Positions 45,441 through 57,500 of a stretch of 64,000 bases of DNA are shown here, one piece after another. Source of the DNA: Begonia masoniana (taxonomy: Eukaryota > Streptophyta > Magnoliopsida > Cucurbitales > Begoniaceae); the NCBI GenBank assembly GCA_022432975.1, contig CM039503.1, positions 51,687,259 through 51,751,258 on the forward strand. Direction: 5' to 3'. The translations under genes were made by a program, and so were the position numbers. The notes below the pieces were generated by a model. That model made no database searches. It was not told where the DNA came from and worked only from the letters and a program-made list of their open reading frames with translations. Within the stretch, counting starts at the first letter, position 1. Every line of letters starts with the position of its first letter.

Positions 45441-47906
45441 TGTAATACCCGGCTTTTCGGGATATTAATACTTTAATATAAATGGTATTTTAGTAAATAT
45501 ATCAAATCAAGCCCGTTTTACAAAACAGAAAGTTTCGTTGGGATCCTAATGATTAATAGAAATTTTAAGAAAATTACGAGAATTTTCGGAGTAAGAACAC
45601 TATATTTCGAGTAATTACGTTTCTCGTAATATAAAGGGCGCTTTAGTAAAAGTAGTACATGTGGTCCGATTTGCGAACGGACAGTTTTAATAAATCCCAA
45701 ATAATAAGTTGGACTTATTAGTAAAGTAAGGAGATTTGGTGAATCGAATGGCTGATTAATTAACGAAACGAGGGACGAAAGAAATAGAAAAATAAGAGGA
45801 AGGGCAAAATCGTCATTTAAGCATTTAATTTCTTATTATTTATTTAAGGCAAAAAGCCTTAAGCGATTTTCATTCTGAAAATCGACTTCCAGAGAAGAAT
45901 TCTCTCTCGGCTTCTCCCTCTACCCGCGGCGATCTTTCGACATCCGACCTCCATTCTTCCTCCGGTCGATCCGTTTTCTTCACGTTTTCTTCCCCAATCG
46001 ACGCTCTAGGTATGAATCTATGATTTTAGAGCGTTAGTTTTCAGTTTTCGCGAAGTTTAACGAATAGGGTTTACGATTAGGGTTTCGTCAAAAATGCGAA
46101 TTAGGGTTCGAAATCGATAGGTTGTCGTAGTTTATGGACGTATTGAATGTATGAGACGTTATTGGATGAATTTATACCGATTTGTGTAAAATGTTAAAAT
46201 TGGAGAATTTAGGGATTTTTGGGAGAAGACTCGTAATTGGGATTTGAGGTGCCGAGCGCGTAATTGCTCGATGGAATAGCTCGATGAATTGGATTAGAGC
46301 TTTAGGAAATTCTTTAGTTAAGGATTTTGTTAGTTTTGGACATTTAATTGTTTTAAGCTCGTTTTAACGACAATTTGGTGAAACTGCTTAGGTGAACAAC
46401 GCTCGTGGATGGAGCTTGAGCTGCAACGGACACGAGGTAAGTTCTCGTGATCTTCTCTGGCCGATTGGCTTACACCGTACGTCGAAGTCGTCTCGAGGAG
46501 TTTTGGTGATGCGTTTGTTTAAATTGTTTTGATTGGGTAGTTAGGTTAGTCGTTTATAGATTATGTTTGTTTATCGTCTTGATGGTACACATGCTGGTTG
46601 TTTACTTTATGCATTTGACTGCTTATGCATCACGTCTGTTAAAGCATATGTTTAAGAGAACCAACGAAATGAATCTACGCAATCTGTTATCTGGTCACAG
46701 CGAGGTGGTTCAGCCCTCGGTGACATTTTGTCTGCGACCTAATTAAAAAATAAAATGAACCAACGAAATGAATCTACGTAATCTGTTATCTGGTCACGAC
46801 GAGGTGGTTTAGACCTCGGTGACAATCTGTCTGCGACGTAATGAATCTGAATCTGAATCTGTTATCTGCATGAATCTGAATCTGAATCTGTTATCTGCAT
46901 GTTTTATGAATGACATATGCACTGCACGCATCTGCACACATATGCATTTACGGGACTTGCTGAGATTTTATCTTATAGTGTATTCGTATGGTGTAAGTGA
47001 CATTGAGGCAGGTGAGGATGAGATCCCTCCACCTGAGGAATGATGCAGTTGACAGAGGATGGCCTGCGGTGGTGTGCTGGCGCAGTCGATGCTTAACCGA
47101 CCCGTGGGGAAATATGTATATGTTCTGAGGGTTTTTGGGATATTTTGGGCTGAAGGTGGACTAGATAGAATGTATGTATAAAATAGAACATATTAGGATA
47201 CTTGGTTCTGATAGTTGATAGGTTTTAAACGTTTTCGTAAATCTATTTTATAAACTGCTTTTGTAAAGATTTTATGGAATTGATTAATGATTTGATAGGA
47301 AGAATTTTATAGTTTTAAACACGTTTACTCGGTTCGTTTTTAGGAAAACTAGCTATGTTTAAAAAGAGTTTGTAAGTGTTGATGAAATGTTAAGTGTGTG
47401 GTGTGCAGGGAAAGTGAAAGAAACAAAGTTTTGCTCTCTGAAATTTCAGATTCGAGAGAGTATTTGTAAGAGAAGAGAAAGAAGGAAGAAGTGAGGCGAC
47501 TGGGCGCGGGGAGGAAGGCGACTGATCGCCATTGTGAGGTCGCCCCTCCATACTTTTGATCGGCGATCGATCTCCTAATTAAGGAGATCGATCGCCCCTC
47601 ATTTGTATATATTTGGCGATCGATCTCCTAAATAAGGAGATCGATCGCCTCTTTATTTTGGTCGCCAGGAAGACGGATATGCCCTCCCCTGCTGAATGAT
47701 TAATTGTTTTATTAAAAGTTTTATTAAAATGTTATTTCATTTAATCAGTTTAGTGTTTACTTTTATTTGGTTTAAAGGTTAGATTTCAAATTCCGATTTC
47801 GATTCTGATTTCGATTTCGGTTCAGGTTCCGCCTAGAGTTTATTTAATGTATAAGGATAAAAAAAAATATGTACGGGAAATTGGGTACAGTCTTAGGGAC
47901 GCTACA
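45441..47906 (+). repeat. 5' LTR of gypsy B, 2466 bp
   Basis: It begins TGTAATACCCGGCTTTTCGG and ends GGGACGCTACA. It is nearly identical to the 3' LTR except for scattered substitutions and a short duplicated tgaatctgttatctgcatg stretch near 46850-46900. It keeps the single tttat that marks the empty site of the solo LTR. Confidence 0.93.
47562..47649 (+). repeat. Two palindromes in the gypsy B 5' LTR
   Basis: Arms GGCGATCGATCTCCT and AGGAGATCGATCGCC (15 bp, perfect) occur twice, 47562-47596 and 47615-47649, with 5-base spacers AATTA and AAATA. Both recur in the 3' LTR at 58619-58653 and 58672-58706. They lie about 260-340 bp from the LTR end, in the R/U5-like part. Confidence 0.9.
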
Positions 47907-47910
47907 ATTA

Positions 47911-47923
47911 TGGTATCAGAGCC
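47911..47923 (+). promoter_or_regulatory. Primer binding site of gypsy B
   Basis: TGGTATCAGAGCC, complementary to initiator Met-tRNA, four bases past the 5' LTR. Confidence 0.9.
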
Positions 47924-48071
47924 CTCGGGTTTTAAAATCGGTTCTGTAGACTGCTCGACTGCACAGCCACTACGCGGACATTCTTCATCAACTGTAAGTA
48001 TGTTTATAGCTTTATTTGATTTCTATTTTCTTAGAGTTATGTGTTTTAACCTATATAGGACTTATAGAACT

Positions 48072-49217
48072 ATGGTGCGTCAAGGAAACGATCGAGATGA
48101 CCGAGACGATACGATAAATACCCTTAAGGATTTCATTGCTCAACAGTCTCAGCATATGGAGCGACATGCTCAACAGATGGAGAGACAGTCTCAACAGTTG
48201 GGCACCCTTATTGACCGAGAGGGCGTTAGAGCTCGGGAGACAGCTGTTTTGGGTAATCGTGGGATGGAGAGATTTCAGAAGCTCCAGCCCCCTATATTTA
48301 ACGGACATTCCACGGATCTATCTTCAGCCGAGGAGTGGATTCGCACCATGGAGGACATGCTAGCCTATGCTAGCATTGAGGATGGAGAGAAGGTTGCATT
48401 GGTGACCTACCACTTGGCACTGGATGCCCGATTTTGGTGGGATTCCATCAAGACTACTACAGATGTGACTATGATGGGTTGGGAGCGATTCAAATTGCTG
48501 TTTTATGACAAGTATTTCAGCCATACCGTACGAGAGGCAAAAATGGTTTAGTTTATGCAGCTGCGGCAGATTGGTTCTATTGCCAAGTATGTACAGAGGT
48601 TTGAGGCACTGTCCCGATTCACGCCACGTCAAGTCAGCATTAATGAGGACAAGGTACGCAGATTTTTACAGGGACTTGGCCAGGAATTTCGGATGCGTCT
48701 TACTATATCTGGGGTACGGAATGTATCCTATGACGAGATTGTGACTAGAGCGCTTGAGATAAAGGCAGTTGATCAGAGTTCTGTCAAACCGAGGGAGCCA
48801 TCTGAGGGCTTCTTTCAAGAGATTCACCCTCAGATTAGGAGTAAGGGCTGGTAGCCGAGAACGCAGCCACAGCAACAACAACAGAGAGGCGTTAAGAGGC
48901 CTTTAGAGGGAGGCAACGATCGAGGGAAAGGTAAACAGGTACAAGGTGCTTCTCAAATGCCTTGGTGCCCTAAGTGCCAGAAAGAACACGGTGGTGAGTG
49001 CCGGGTTGGCACGAACAAATGTTTTAGGTGTGGTGGAGCTGACCACTTCGTTAAGGACTGCCCGAAGCTCGGCCGAGATCAGTCAAGCAATGATCAAAGA
49101 AGGGTTGTGCCGAGGGTCTTTGCTTTCATCGAGCCTGGTGACGTCGACGATGGGGCACAACCCCCTCTTATTACAGGTACTGTCTTAATTGCCTATATGA
49201 CAATATGTTTATGTTAA
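48072..49217 (+). pseudogene. gag of gypsy B with two in-frame amber codons
   Basis: One frame runs from ATG 48072 to the stop at 49217 and is interrupted only by TAG at 48549-48551 and 48852-48854. Parts in order: a coiled-coil-like N-terminus (HMERHAQQMERQSQQL), the gypsy capsid region (WIRTMEDMLAYASIEDGEKV, DARFWWDSIK, WERFKLLFYDKYF) and a zinc knuckle CFRCGGADHFVKDC with all four ligands. The rest of the frame is preserved, so the two TAGs look like simple point mutations. No protease follows. Confidence 0.88.
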
Positions 49218-50164
49218 ATAGATAACGATAGTAATGATGATAATGATAGACTTAAAAATAGAAAAGTAAGAAAATGGAAGGTGGGTAAGAAGGATTATTA
49301 GGTGAACCTCAAAGAGAAAACAGTAGGCTACATATAAGACAATAAGGACCAAATAGAAATATAGTTATACATTAGTAGGATTAGTTTGATTTAATCAGTG
49401 GAGTTTGCGCACTTAAGGTTTAGTGACAATTAGAGGAATACACCTAGAGGTGTTAAACGGGCGGGCTGGCTCGCCAGCCCGCCCGCTCGGCCCGCTACAG
49501 TAGCGAGCCGAGCCTGGCTCGGCCCGCTACAGTAGCGAGCCGAGCCTGGCTCGGCTCGCTACTGTAGCGAGCCAGGCCTGGCCCGGGCTCGCTAGGCGGG
49601 CCGAGCCGAGCCCGTATTTTGGGCTCGCGAGCCCGCCAGCGAGCGGGCCAAACTAGCCGGCCAACGGGCCGGCTCGTTGGCCCGGCGAGCCTGGCTCGCC
49701 TGGCTCGCCTCGTCGCCCCCATCGCGATTCGCCACTTCGCAGTTCGCCCTTCCCGTTCCCAGTTCCCAGATCGACCTCGCCGCTTCGCTCCCTGGCCAGA
49801 CCTGCGCCGGCGCCCCCCCTCTCCTCAGACAGTCGGACGTCGGCACTCGGAAGTCGGAGCTCAGCACTCGGCAGCCGGCAGAAATTGGAATGACGATGAG
49901 TCGAATCGTCGATGACCCAGTCCCATCTTCATCATCGCCGACGGCCCGACGCTAGTTCGCCACTAGCCAGTGCCCACTATTGAACTGAAGGACAGCAGAG
50001 CCGGGCAGGATGAGTCGGCCGTCGATTTTCGCTGCCTCGTTTCCACGGTCAACGTCGATTTTCGCTGTCCCCTTTCGGCTTTCTCTGTCGACTGTCAATC
50101 TCTCGATCTCTCCTCCGACTCTCCCTTTCCAGCCTTCCAGTTCCAGACTTTCAGAGTTTCAGGC

Positions 50165-50220
50165 AACGGTCATATGACCGTTCCAGGCAACGGTCACGCC
50201 GCAACGGTCATATGACCGTT
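50165..50220 (+). promoter_or_regulatory. Two perfect 18-bp palindromes upstream of the hAT transposase
   Basis: AACGGTCATATGACCGTT occurs at 50165-50182 and 50203-50220, with a half site AACGGTCA between. Each half site fits the AACGG core of the mitosis-specific activator element bound by three-repeat MYBs. They lie about 90-140 bp upstream of a TATA box. Confidence 0.6.
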
Positions 50221-50306
50221 CTGGCGTTCTCCAATCCAGGCAGTGGCGCAGTGATGATTCGCTGGCTGAATGAAACTCATCCCTTTCTGTTCGGTTCGGC
50301 TTTTCC

Positions 50307-50314
50307 TATAAATA
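50307..50314 (+). promoter_or_regulatory. TATA box of the hAT transposase
   Basis: TATAAATA in a CT-rich setting, followed by a pyrimidine-rich leader with ctcaatctctcaatctct repeats (50350-50400). A likely leader intron runs from the gtatat at about 50475 to the tttag before 50586. Confidence 0.65.
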
Positions 50315-50708
50315 CATCCTCTTGTTTCATTTTATTTTCACCAACAAATTGCTCTCAATCTCTCAATCTCTCAATCTCTCAACTCAATCTCTCGTTCAGT
50401 CGTTCTCTCACTTTTTACAATTTGTTTCCTTTGATCCTCTCCGTGGACCGTGTTCAACAATCAGCCAACATAAGGTATATTTTTATTGTTTTAATGATTT
50501 TACATGTAATTATATATTGATGTACATAATTTTTAATTATAATTTATTATATTAACAAAATTATTTTTTGATGATTTTTTGTTTAGGTTTTGTATACGTG
50601 GAGTTGATAAATTCACACCACCTAAAATCTTCTGTTGGACATCAACGTTGTGCCGTTGTGGTATCAATTTATTATTCAAATTTTAATTTTATATTTAGTT
50701 TATTTAGT

Positions 50709-52724
50709 ATGGATATTCGTGATTATATTATTGATGATAATGATGATGTAGAAGAGATTAGAGAATTTACTCCTACATTTTCTGTGGGACAATCATCATC
50801 TGCACATGCATCCACTTCATCACCTCAAAAAAAAAGAAACAAAACGTCTGAAGTATGGAAACATTTTACAATGAAAGAAATTAAAATTGGTGGAAAATTA
50901 GAATCTAGAGGTCAATGCAACTATTGTATTAAAAATTATTCATATATTTCTGGTAGTTCAACTAGTACACTTCTTAGGCATTATCAAAAATGTCACTTAA
51001 ACGAGCAAGTTAGAGACCCTACACAAAGATTGTTGAATGCTAGTGGTAGTGGCACTTTTTTATATTCACAAAATAAAATGAGAGAAGGAATAGCAAAACT
51101 TGTAGCACAATGTGAGTTGCCTTTATCATTCACCGATAGTGATGAATTTGAAAATTTTATGAAAGAGTATGCTACTCCTAATTTTAAACGGGTTCCTAGA
51201 AGTACAACTAGAAATGATATTATTAAAATGTTTAATAATATGAAAAATGAACTAATTTCATTTTTTTCAAGCGCTCCTTCAATGTCTATTTGTATCACCT
51301 CTGATTTATGGAGTGCACGTAATTCTATAGGCTATATCGTTGTAACTTCTCATTTTATTGATAACTCTTGGCAATTAAACAAAAGAATTTTAGGATTTCG
51401 TAATTGTGAATATCCTCACACTGGTATTACTATTTATAAATTTATTGTAACGATATTGCAAGAATATTCTATTCGAGATAGAGTATTTAGTATAACACTT
51501 GATAATGCTAGTGCTAACGATGCTGCTGTTTTTCATTTTAAAAATTATTTTCAATTAGATCCTACTCATGATTCTCTTTTCCACATGAGATGTGTTTGTC
51601 ATATTTTAAATTTAGTTGTTAAAGATGGTATGACATTTATTGCGCCTCATATTGAATTAATTAGATCCGCAATTTCTTATATAATTGGATCTAATTCGAG
51701 GCAACAAGAATATAGAGATTATTGTAAAGCTGCCCAACTTAAACCACAAAAATTAAAAACTGATGTAGATAATAGGTGGAATTCTACTTATTTAATGTTG
51801 GAAAATGCCAAGCCATATTGGCAAGTTATTTGTGCTTTTATTAATGAGAAAAGACCAAATATTAATCTTGATAAATCTAGTTGTGATATGGCTAATATAT
51901 TTCTTGATTTTTTAAAACCATTTTATGATGCTACAAATGAGTGTTCGGGAATTTACTATCCCACTTCTCATCTTGTTCTCCCAATTTTTATAAACTTAAC
52001 GAGTAGTTTTGCACAATATCGACAAGTAAATGAATTTAGTCAAATACTTGATAAAATGGAAGCAAAATTTAAAAAATATTGGCTTGACATTCCTTCTATT
52101 TTTTTGTATGCATGTATAATGGATCCTAGATATAAGTTAAGAGGAGTATGTCTAATGATTAATAAAATCTCTAATAATTTACAAACTACTTCTTTATTTT
52201 CCATGGATCAAATAACACATGAAATTACTAGTTTATATTCTTCTTATGAATCTAAATATTCTACTATTAGTCGTTCACGTGTTTCTTCACATGCTAGTTC
52301 TAGTGGTGGTGAAAATGTTGTAGGTTCACAATTTGGTGGTATTCATGATATTTGGAATCAATTAGATACGGATGTTTACTCTAGTTCTATGCGAAATGAA
52401 CTAGATATTTATTTTGACACTCGATATCAATTTTCTCGTGAAGAAAAATTTGATATTTTAGATTGGTGGAAAATGTTTTCCACCACATATCCTATTCTTT
52501 CTATAATGGCACGTGATCTACTAACACCTCCGGTCTCTACCGTAGCATCGGAGTCTGCTTTTAGTGCAGGTGGACGTGTGTATGATGAACGTCGAGGACG
52601 ACTTGCACCTGATCTTGTGGAGGCACTCATTTGCATGAAGGATTGGAACGACGCCATTACGAGAAATCAACAACGAGAGGACGAAATACTTGAAGACTTT
52701 AAAAATTTAGATGTTGAAGATTAG
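50709..52724 (+). CDS. hAT transposase, full length (RICESLEEPER/Ac type)
   Basis: 671 residues with no stop or shift. A BED zinc finger lies at about 46-98 (C70, C73, H91, H96). The RNase H-like catalytic core begins near 195, with Asp199 in ITSDLW and Asp265 in ITLDNAS, then the CVCH motif at 295-298 and DNRWNSTYLML at about 360. The C-terminal dimerisation domain carries ARDLLTPPVSTVASESAFSA and GGRVYDERRGRLAPDLVEAL. The frame is open 47 codons further upstream, but that part lies in the likely leader intron/exon and has no similarity, so ATG 50709 is chosen. Cut-and-paste transposition with 8-bp duplications is the family's role. Domesticated hAT proteins share this architecture, but the flanking TIRs and duplications show this is still a transposon. 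Confidence 0.93.
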   Translation: MDIRDYIIDDNDDVEEIREFTPTFSVGQSSSAHASTSSPQKKRNKTSEVWKHFTMKEIKIGGKLESRGQCNYCIKNYSYISGSSTSTLLRHYQKCHLNEQVRDPTQRLLNASGSGTFLYSQNKMREGIAKLVAQCELPLSFTDSDEFENFMKEYATPNFKRVPRSTTRNDIIKMFNNMKNELISFFSSAPSMSICITSDLWSARNSIGYIVVTSHFIDNSWQLNKRILGFRNCEYPHTGITIYKFIVTILQEYSIRDRVFSITLDNASANDAAVFHFKNYFQLDPTHDSLFHMRCVCHILNLVVKDGMTFIAPHIELIRSAISYIIGSNSRQQEYRDYCKAAQLKPQKLKTDVDNRWNSTYLMLENAKPYWQVICAFINEKRPNINLDKSSCDMANIFLDFLKPFYDATNECSGIYYPTSHLVLPIFINLTSSFAQYRQVNEFSQILDKMEAKFKKYWLDIPSIFLYACIMDPRYKLRGVCLMINKISNNLQTTSLFSMDQITHEITSLYSSYESKYSTISRSRVSSHASSSGGENVVGSQFGGIHDIWNQLDTDVYSSSMRNELDIYFDTRYQFSREEKFDILDWWKMFSTTYPILSIMARDLLTPPVSTVASESAFSAGGRVYDERRGRLAPDLVEALICMKDWNDAITRNQQREDEILEDFKNLDVED

Positions 52725-53216
52725 CATTGTAATCTAAATTTTGAAGTATTTTTTGAACTTGTAATTTTTTTGACATTTTGCACATGATTGACAATTAGAT
52801 GGGTGCCAACCTAGTTGGGATGTGTCTAATTTGTAGTGATGCAAATGTCAAATTTATAATTAATGTTATATTTTTTATATTTTTTTTCTTCCATTTTTTA
52901 TAATTAAATGTCACTTTTATATTAATTAAAGATTTTTATTATTTACACGACTATATAAAATAATATTATTTATGTAAGGTCGGCTCGTTAAGCTCGGCTC
53001 GTTAGGCTCGTTGGGCCGGCTCGGCTCGGCTCGTTAGGCTCGTGGCTCGCGAGCCGGCTCGGGTTGAAAATTTTTTAAGGTCAGCTCGTTAGGCTCGGCT
53101 CGTTAGGCTCGGCAGGCTCGTTAGGCTCGGCTCGTTAGGCTCGGCAGGCTCGGTGAGCCGGGCCTTTCCAGGCTCGGCTCGGCTCGGCTCGCTCGTTTAA
53201 CACCTCTAAATACACC

Positions 53217-54513
53217 CTATGAAATATGGTTTTTAAGTAGGTAGGGATTATGTCTAATTGACAACCCCCTTGGAGTATTAGAATGCGATTAATCAAGAAA
53301 GATGAAGGTTTAGCTATAAACCTATTAAGGAATACCTTAGATTGTTGTAATACTTGGAGTGTGTTTGAATAGATGAAGTACCGTAGAGCTCATACATGGG
53401 GATTCGTGTGAAGTTAAGAGTGTCTAGATTAAGATAGAATTCAAGAGATAAACTTAGAATAAATGTCGAGTAGAATAGTTGGGACCTGACTAGAAGGAGC
53501 GAACGATAGTAGACTAGTCGGCGAACTCGAAATAGCCTTGAGGAAGTTAGAGAAAGGTGAAGTAGATCGTTGGATTAAATGAGAGGTTAGGTTAGAAGCT
53601 TAGATTGGCGTTTAAAGGTCTGCAAATTGTGAAATTTGCGATTTATAGAATAAAGAGGGTGATGATTTTCACCGAAACTATCTAAGTAAGCTTAGAAGCG
53701 AGGCTAAGTTAGCAAATTTTCAAGTGTTCAACTTGTGCTTGGCAAGTCGAGACTAAATAATACATGAATAACTTAGGTTAGAATGATTAGTTTAGAGCGC
53801 ATCAATGAGGAGATCTAGAAATTTGACCATGCTCAGGGCAAATAGAGATTTAAGTTAAACAAACCAACGTAATTTAGATAGTACGAAGAATTCAGTTAAA
53901 GAAATAACGAGGAAGTTCGTTAACATAGCTAAAATGACGTATGACGTTCATAGGATGTTATTTATAAAGGGGTTAGGATCCTAAGTAAGTACCGACTGTA
54001 GCTCATAGTTTGACTCACATAGATCAAGTAGTGTTATAGTCGTATAGTTGCAGAATATAACAATGAGAATTTAATTAGGAAACCCGCGCCAAAATAGTCT
54101 CCAAAGGTCAATGGGTTACTCAAGAAGATAGGTGACCAGGAAATCCTATGGGTGATGGGGTTACGAGGAATCGTTACCCGAGCGAATATAGAAATTTGGG
54201 TTGGCATGCGTTTCAAATACTGACGGAGTCAATGAAATTATGAAGAAGTTTGGGCAAATCTATTGGAGATTTAAGGACTTGATTAAGCTCAATCCCTTAG
54301 CAAGGAAGTGTACGATCAATCGAAGGTAGAGAATACAAACTTAAGGCCGATATTGGAGGGTACATTGGAGAGTTTTGGTTAGGAACCACGAAGGGATGAC
54401 CGTAAGTACAGATGATAATCGAAGGATAAGGCCGCATGACATGAAACATTAATATCAAAGACTATGTGTTAGGGCAAATTTTGAGGACAAAATTTTAAAT
54501 AAGGTGGATGGAA
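53217..54513 (+). other. Non-coding internal region of gypsy B
   Basis: No protease, RT or integrase motif is seen in any frame, although this is where pol should be. The sequence has gypsy-like purine-rich composition, and its last 60 bp (ttttgaggacaaaattttaaataaggtgg) match the usual gypsy 3' end. Together with 49218-49436 it is a degraded or replaced pol region. Confidence 0.7.
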
Positions 54514-57500
54514 TGTAATACCCTGCTTTTCGGAATATTAATACTTTAATATAAATGATATTTTAGTAAATATGCCAAATCAAGCCCGTTTTACAAACAG
54601 AAAGTTTCGTTGGGATCCTAATGATTAATAGGAATTTTAAGAAAATTACAAGAATTTTCGGAGTAAGAACGCTATATTTCGAGTAATTACGTTTCTTGTA
54701 ATATAAAGGGCGTTTTAGTAAAAGTAGTACATATGGTCCGATTTGCGAACGGACAGTTTTAATAAATCTCAAATAATAAGTTGGACTTATTAGTAAAGTA
54801 AGGAGATTTGGTGAAACCGAATGGCTGATTAATTAACGAAACGAGGGACGAAACAAATAGAAAAATAAGAGGAAGGGCAAAATCATCATTTAAGCATTTA
54901 ATTTCTTATTATTTATTTAAGGCAAAAAGCCTTAAGCGATTTTCATTCTGAAAATCGACTTCTAGAGAAGAATTCTCTCTCGGCTTCTCCCTCTACCCGC
55001 GGCGATCTTTCGATATCCGACCTCCGTTCTTCCTCCGGTCGATCCGTTTTCTTCACGTTTTCTTCCCCAATCGACGCTCTAGGTATAAATCTATGATTTT
55101 AGAGTGTTAGTTTTCAGTTTTCGCGAAGTTTAACGAATAGGGTTTACGATTAGGGTTTCGTAAAAAATGCGAATTAGGGTTCGAAATCGATAGGTTGTCA
55201 TAGTTTATGGACGTATTGAACGTATGAGACGTTATTGGATGAATTTATACCAATTTGTGTAAAATATTAAAATTGGAGAATTTAGGGATTTTTGGGAGAA
55301 GACTCGTAATTGGGATTTGAGGTGCCGAGCGCGTAATTGCTCGATGGAATAGCTCGATGAATTGGATTAGAGCTTTAGGAAATTCCTTAGTTAAGGATTT
55401 TGTTAGTTTTGGACATTTAATTGTTTTAAGCTCGTTTTAACGACAATTTGGTGAAACTGCTTAGGTGAACAACGCTCGTGGACGGAGCTTGAGCTGCAAC
55501 GGACACGAGGTAAGTTCTCGTGATCTTCTCTGGCCGATTGGCCTACACCGTACGTCGAAGTCGTCTCGAGGAGTTTTGGTGATGCGTTTGTTTAAATTGT
55601 TTTGATTGGGTAGTTAGGTTAGTCGTTTATAGATTATGTTTGTTTATCGTCTTGATGGTACACATGCTGTTAGTTTACTTTATGCATTTGACTGCTCATG
55701 CATCACGTCTGTTAAAGCATATGTTTAAGAGAACGAACGAAATGAATCTACGTAATCTGTTATCTGGTCACGGCGAGGTGGTTCAGCCCTCGGTGACATT
55801 CTGTCTGCGACCTAATTAAAAAGTAAAATGAACCAACGAAATGAATCTACGTAATCTGTTATCTGGTCACGACGAGGTGGTTTAGACCTCGGTGACAATC
55901 TGTCTGCGACGTAATGAATCTGAATCTGAATCTGTTATCTGCATGTTTTATGAATGACATACGCTGCACGCATCTGCACACATATGCATTTACGGGACTT
56001 GTTGAGATTTTATCTCATGGTGTATTCGTATGGTGTAGGTGACATTGAGGCAGGTGAGGATGAGATCCCTCCACCTGAGGAATGAGGCAGTTGACGAAGA
56101 ATGGCCTACGGTGGTGTGCTGGCGCAGTCGATGCTTAACCGACCCGTGGGGAAGTATGTATATGTTCTGAGGGTTTTTGGGATGTTTTGGGCTGAAGATG
56201 GACTAGATAGAATGTATGTATAAAATAGAACATATTAGGATGCTTGGTTCTAATAGTTGATAGGTTTTAAACGTTTTCGTAAATCTATTTTATAAATTGC
56301 TTTTGTAAAGATTTTATTGTGACGCCCCGAGTTATCTGAACCCGGTTTGTCACAAAAACTCCGTACATGACTAAATATTTCACCCATATTTTAAAACTTG
56401 CAGCGGAATTTATCTAAATAAAATTAGAGTTAAACAAAAATCAAAAAATGCTTAGATAATTGGATGAAATGTTAGAAATAGTTAACCAAGGGAAAATAAA
56501 AGTTTAAGTCGCGAATTTACTTTAAAGGTGGCGAAGGTCAAACGCATCTGCCGCTGAACCAAGTCAACGGAAGAGGCGGAAGACAGAAAACAGAAAACAT
56601 CATCCGGTCACAAAACGACAAAATACCCTCTACATCTTCCGACGACGTCAGCCAGATGATAACCTTCAGAAAACAGGAAAACATCATCCGGTCAGCTTAA
56701 CCATACATCCACCGGTGACGTCAGCCGGATGATTCATTCATCTGATTGACTTAACCATGCATCCACCGGTGACGTCAGCCGGATGATTCATTCATCCGAT
56801 TGACTTTACTCTACACCCACCGGTGACTAAACGACAAAAACCTATTCTACATCATCCGATGGCTTATCTGAAGACATCTTCCGATGGAGAAGAAACTTTA
56901 ACCCGACCTCTGCCGATAGACTTCATCTTCCGACAGAGAGCAGAGTAATGCGCCATCAACTTCTTACTACACACGACAATTCTAATTACAGAAAGAACTT
57001 ACTCATTTTTCCTGAAACTAACCAGGAAATGATTTAAGCCAATGCATTACTCAAAAACTGGCAAGTACTAACATCAAATCCCAACAGAATACTAATATCA
57101 GAAAACGGAACTCAAAAACGAATTCAAAACATTGAAATCACTACTGTCATAAAAACTCAACATATTTAAATTGAAACACTGTCAACTAGACCTTCAGACT
57201 ACAGACACCAGTTAACCCGCCTCATCAGTTTACCAGGCCGAAACATGAATGTGCTCCTCCAACCAGTCTATTCCTCAATGAACTCAGAGAAATCACCTGT
57301 TGTATCCTCAACACCTACATCACAAAACTCATCTATTAGCCTAATGCTAAATAAGTAAAGCAATAATGAAATGACATGCTGAAATTTAAACCCTAATTAT
57401 GCAGTTTCTACTTTCACATCTCAGTTGCACATTCGTTCATTCACTGATCTGATCCCTCGGTTCCCTTAGGAGTGGAATCAATTCTCCCAATGTATACATC

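Larger units (their letters stand above)
49445..53208 (+). mobile_element. Complete hAT transposon, 3764 bp, probably autonomous
   Basis: Perfect 8-bp duplications aatacacc (49437-49444, 53209-53216) flank terminal inverted repeats TAGAGGTGTTAAACG... of about 22 bp with two mismatches. The outer 170-200 bp on each side are packed with GGCTCG/CGAGCC subterminal repeats, and the left side also has three CTACAGTAGCGAGCC-type units. One intact transposase gene lies between. It sits in the internal region of gypsy B and is therefore younger than it. Confidence 0.95.

Noticed and set aside
48549..48854. Programmed readthrough of TAG in gypsy gag
   Set aside because: There are two TAGs, neither at a gag-pol border, and no pol follows; point mutations are the simpler explanation.
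49495..49955. GC-rich frames of 75-98 codons
   Set aside because: They lie in the GGCTCG subterminal repeats of the hAT element and its leader; the proteins are Ala/Arg/Pro-rich noise.
50568..50708. 47-codon upstream extension of the hAT transposase
   Set aside because: It contains a probable splice acceptor (tttag) and no similarity; the conserved start is MDIRDYIIDD at 50709.
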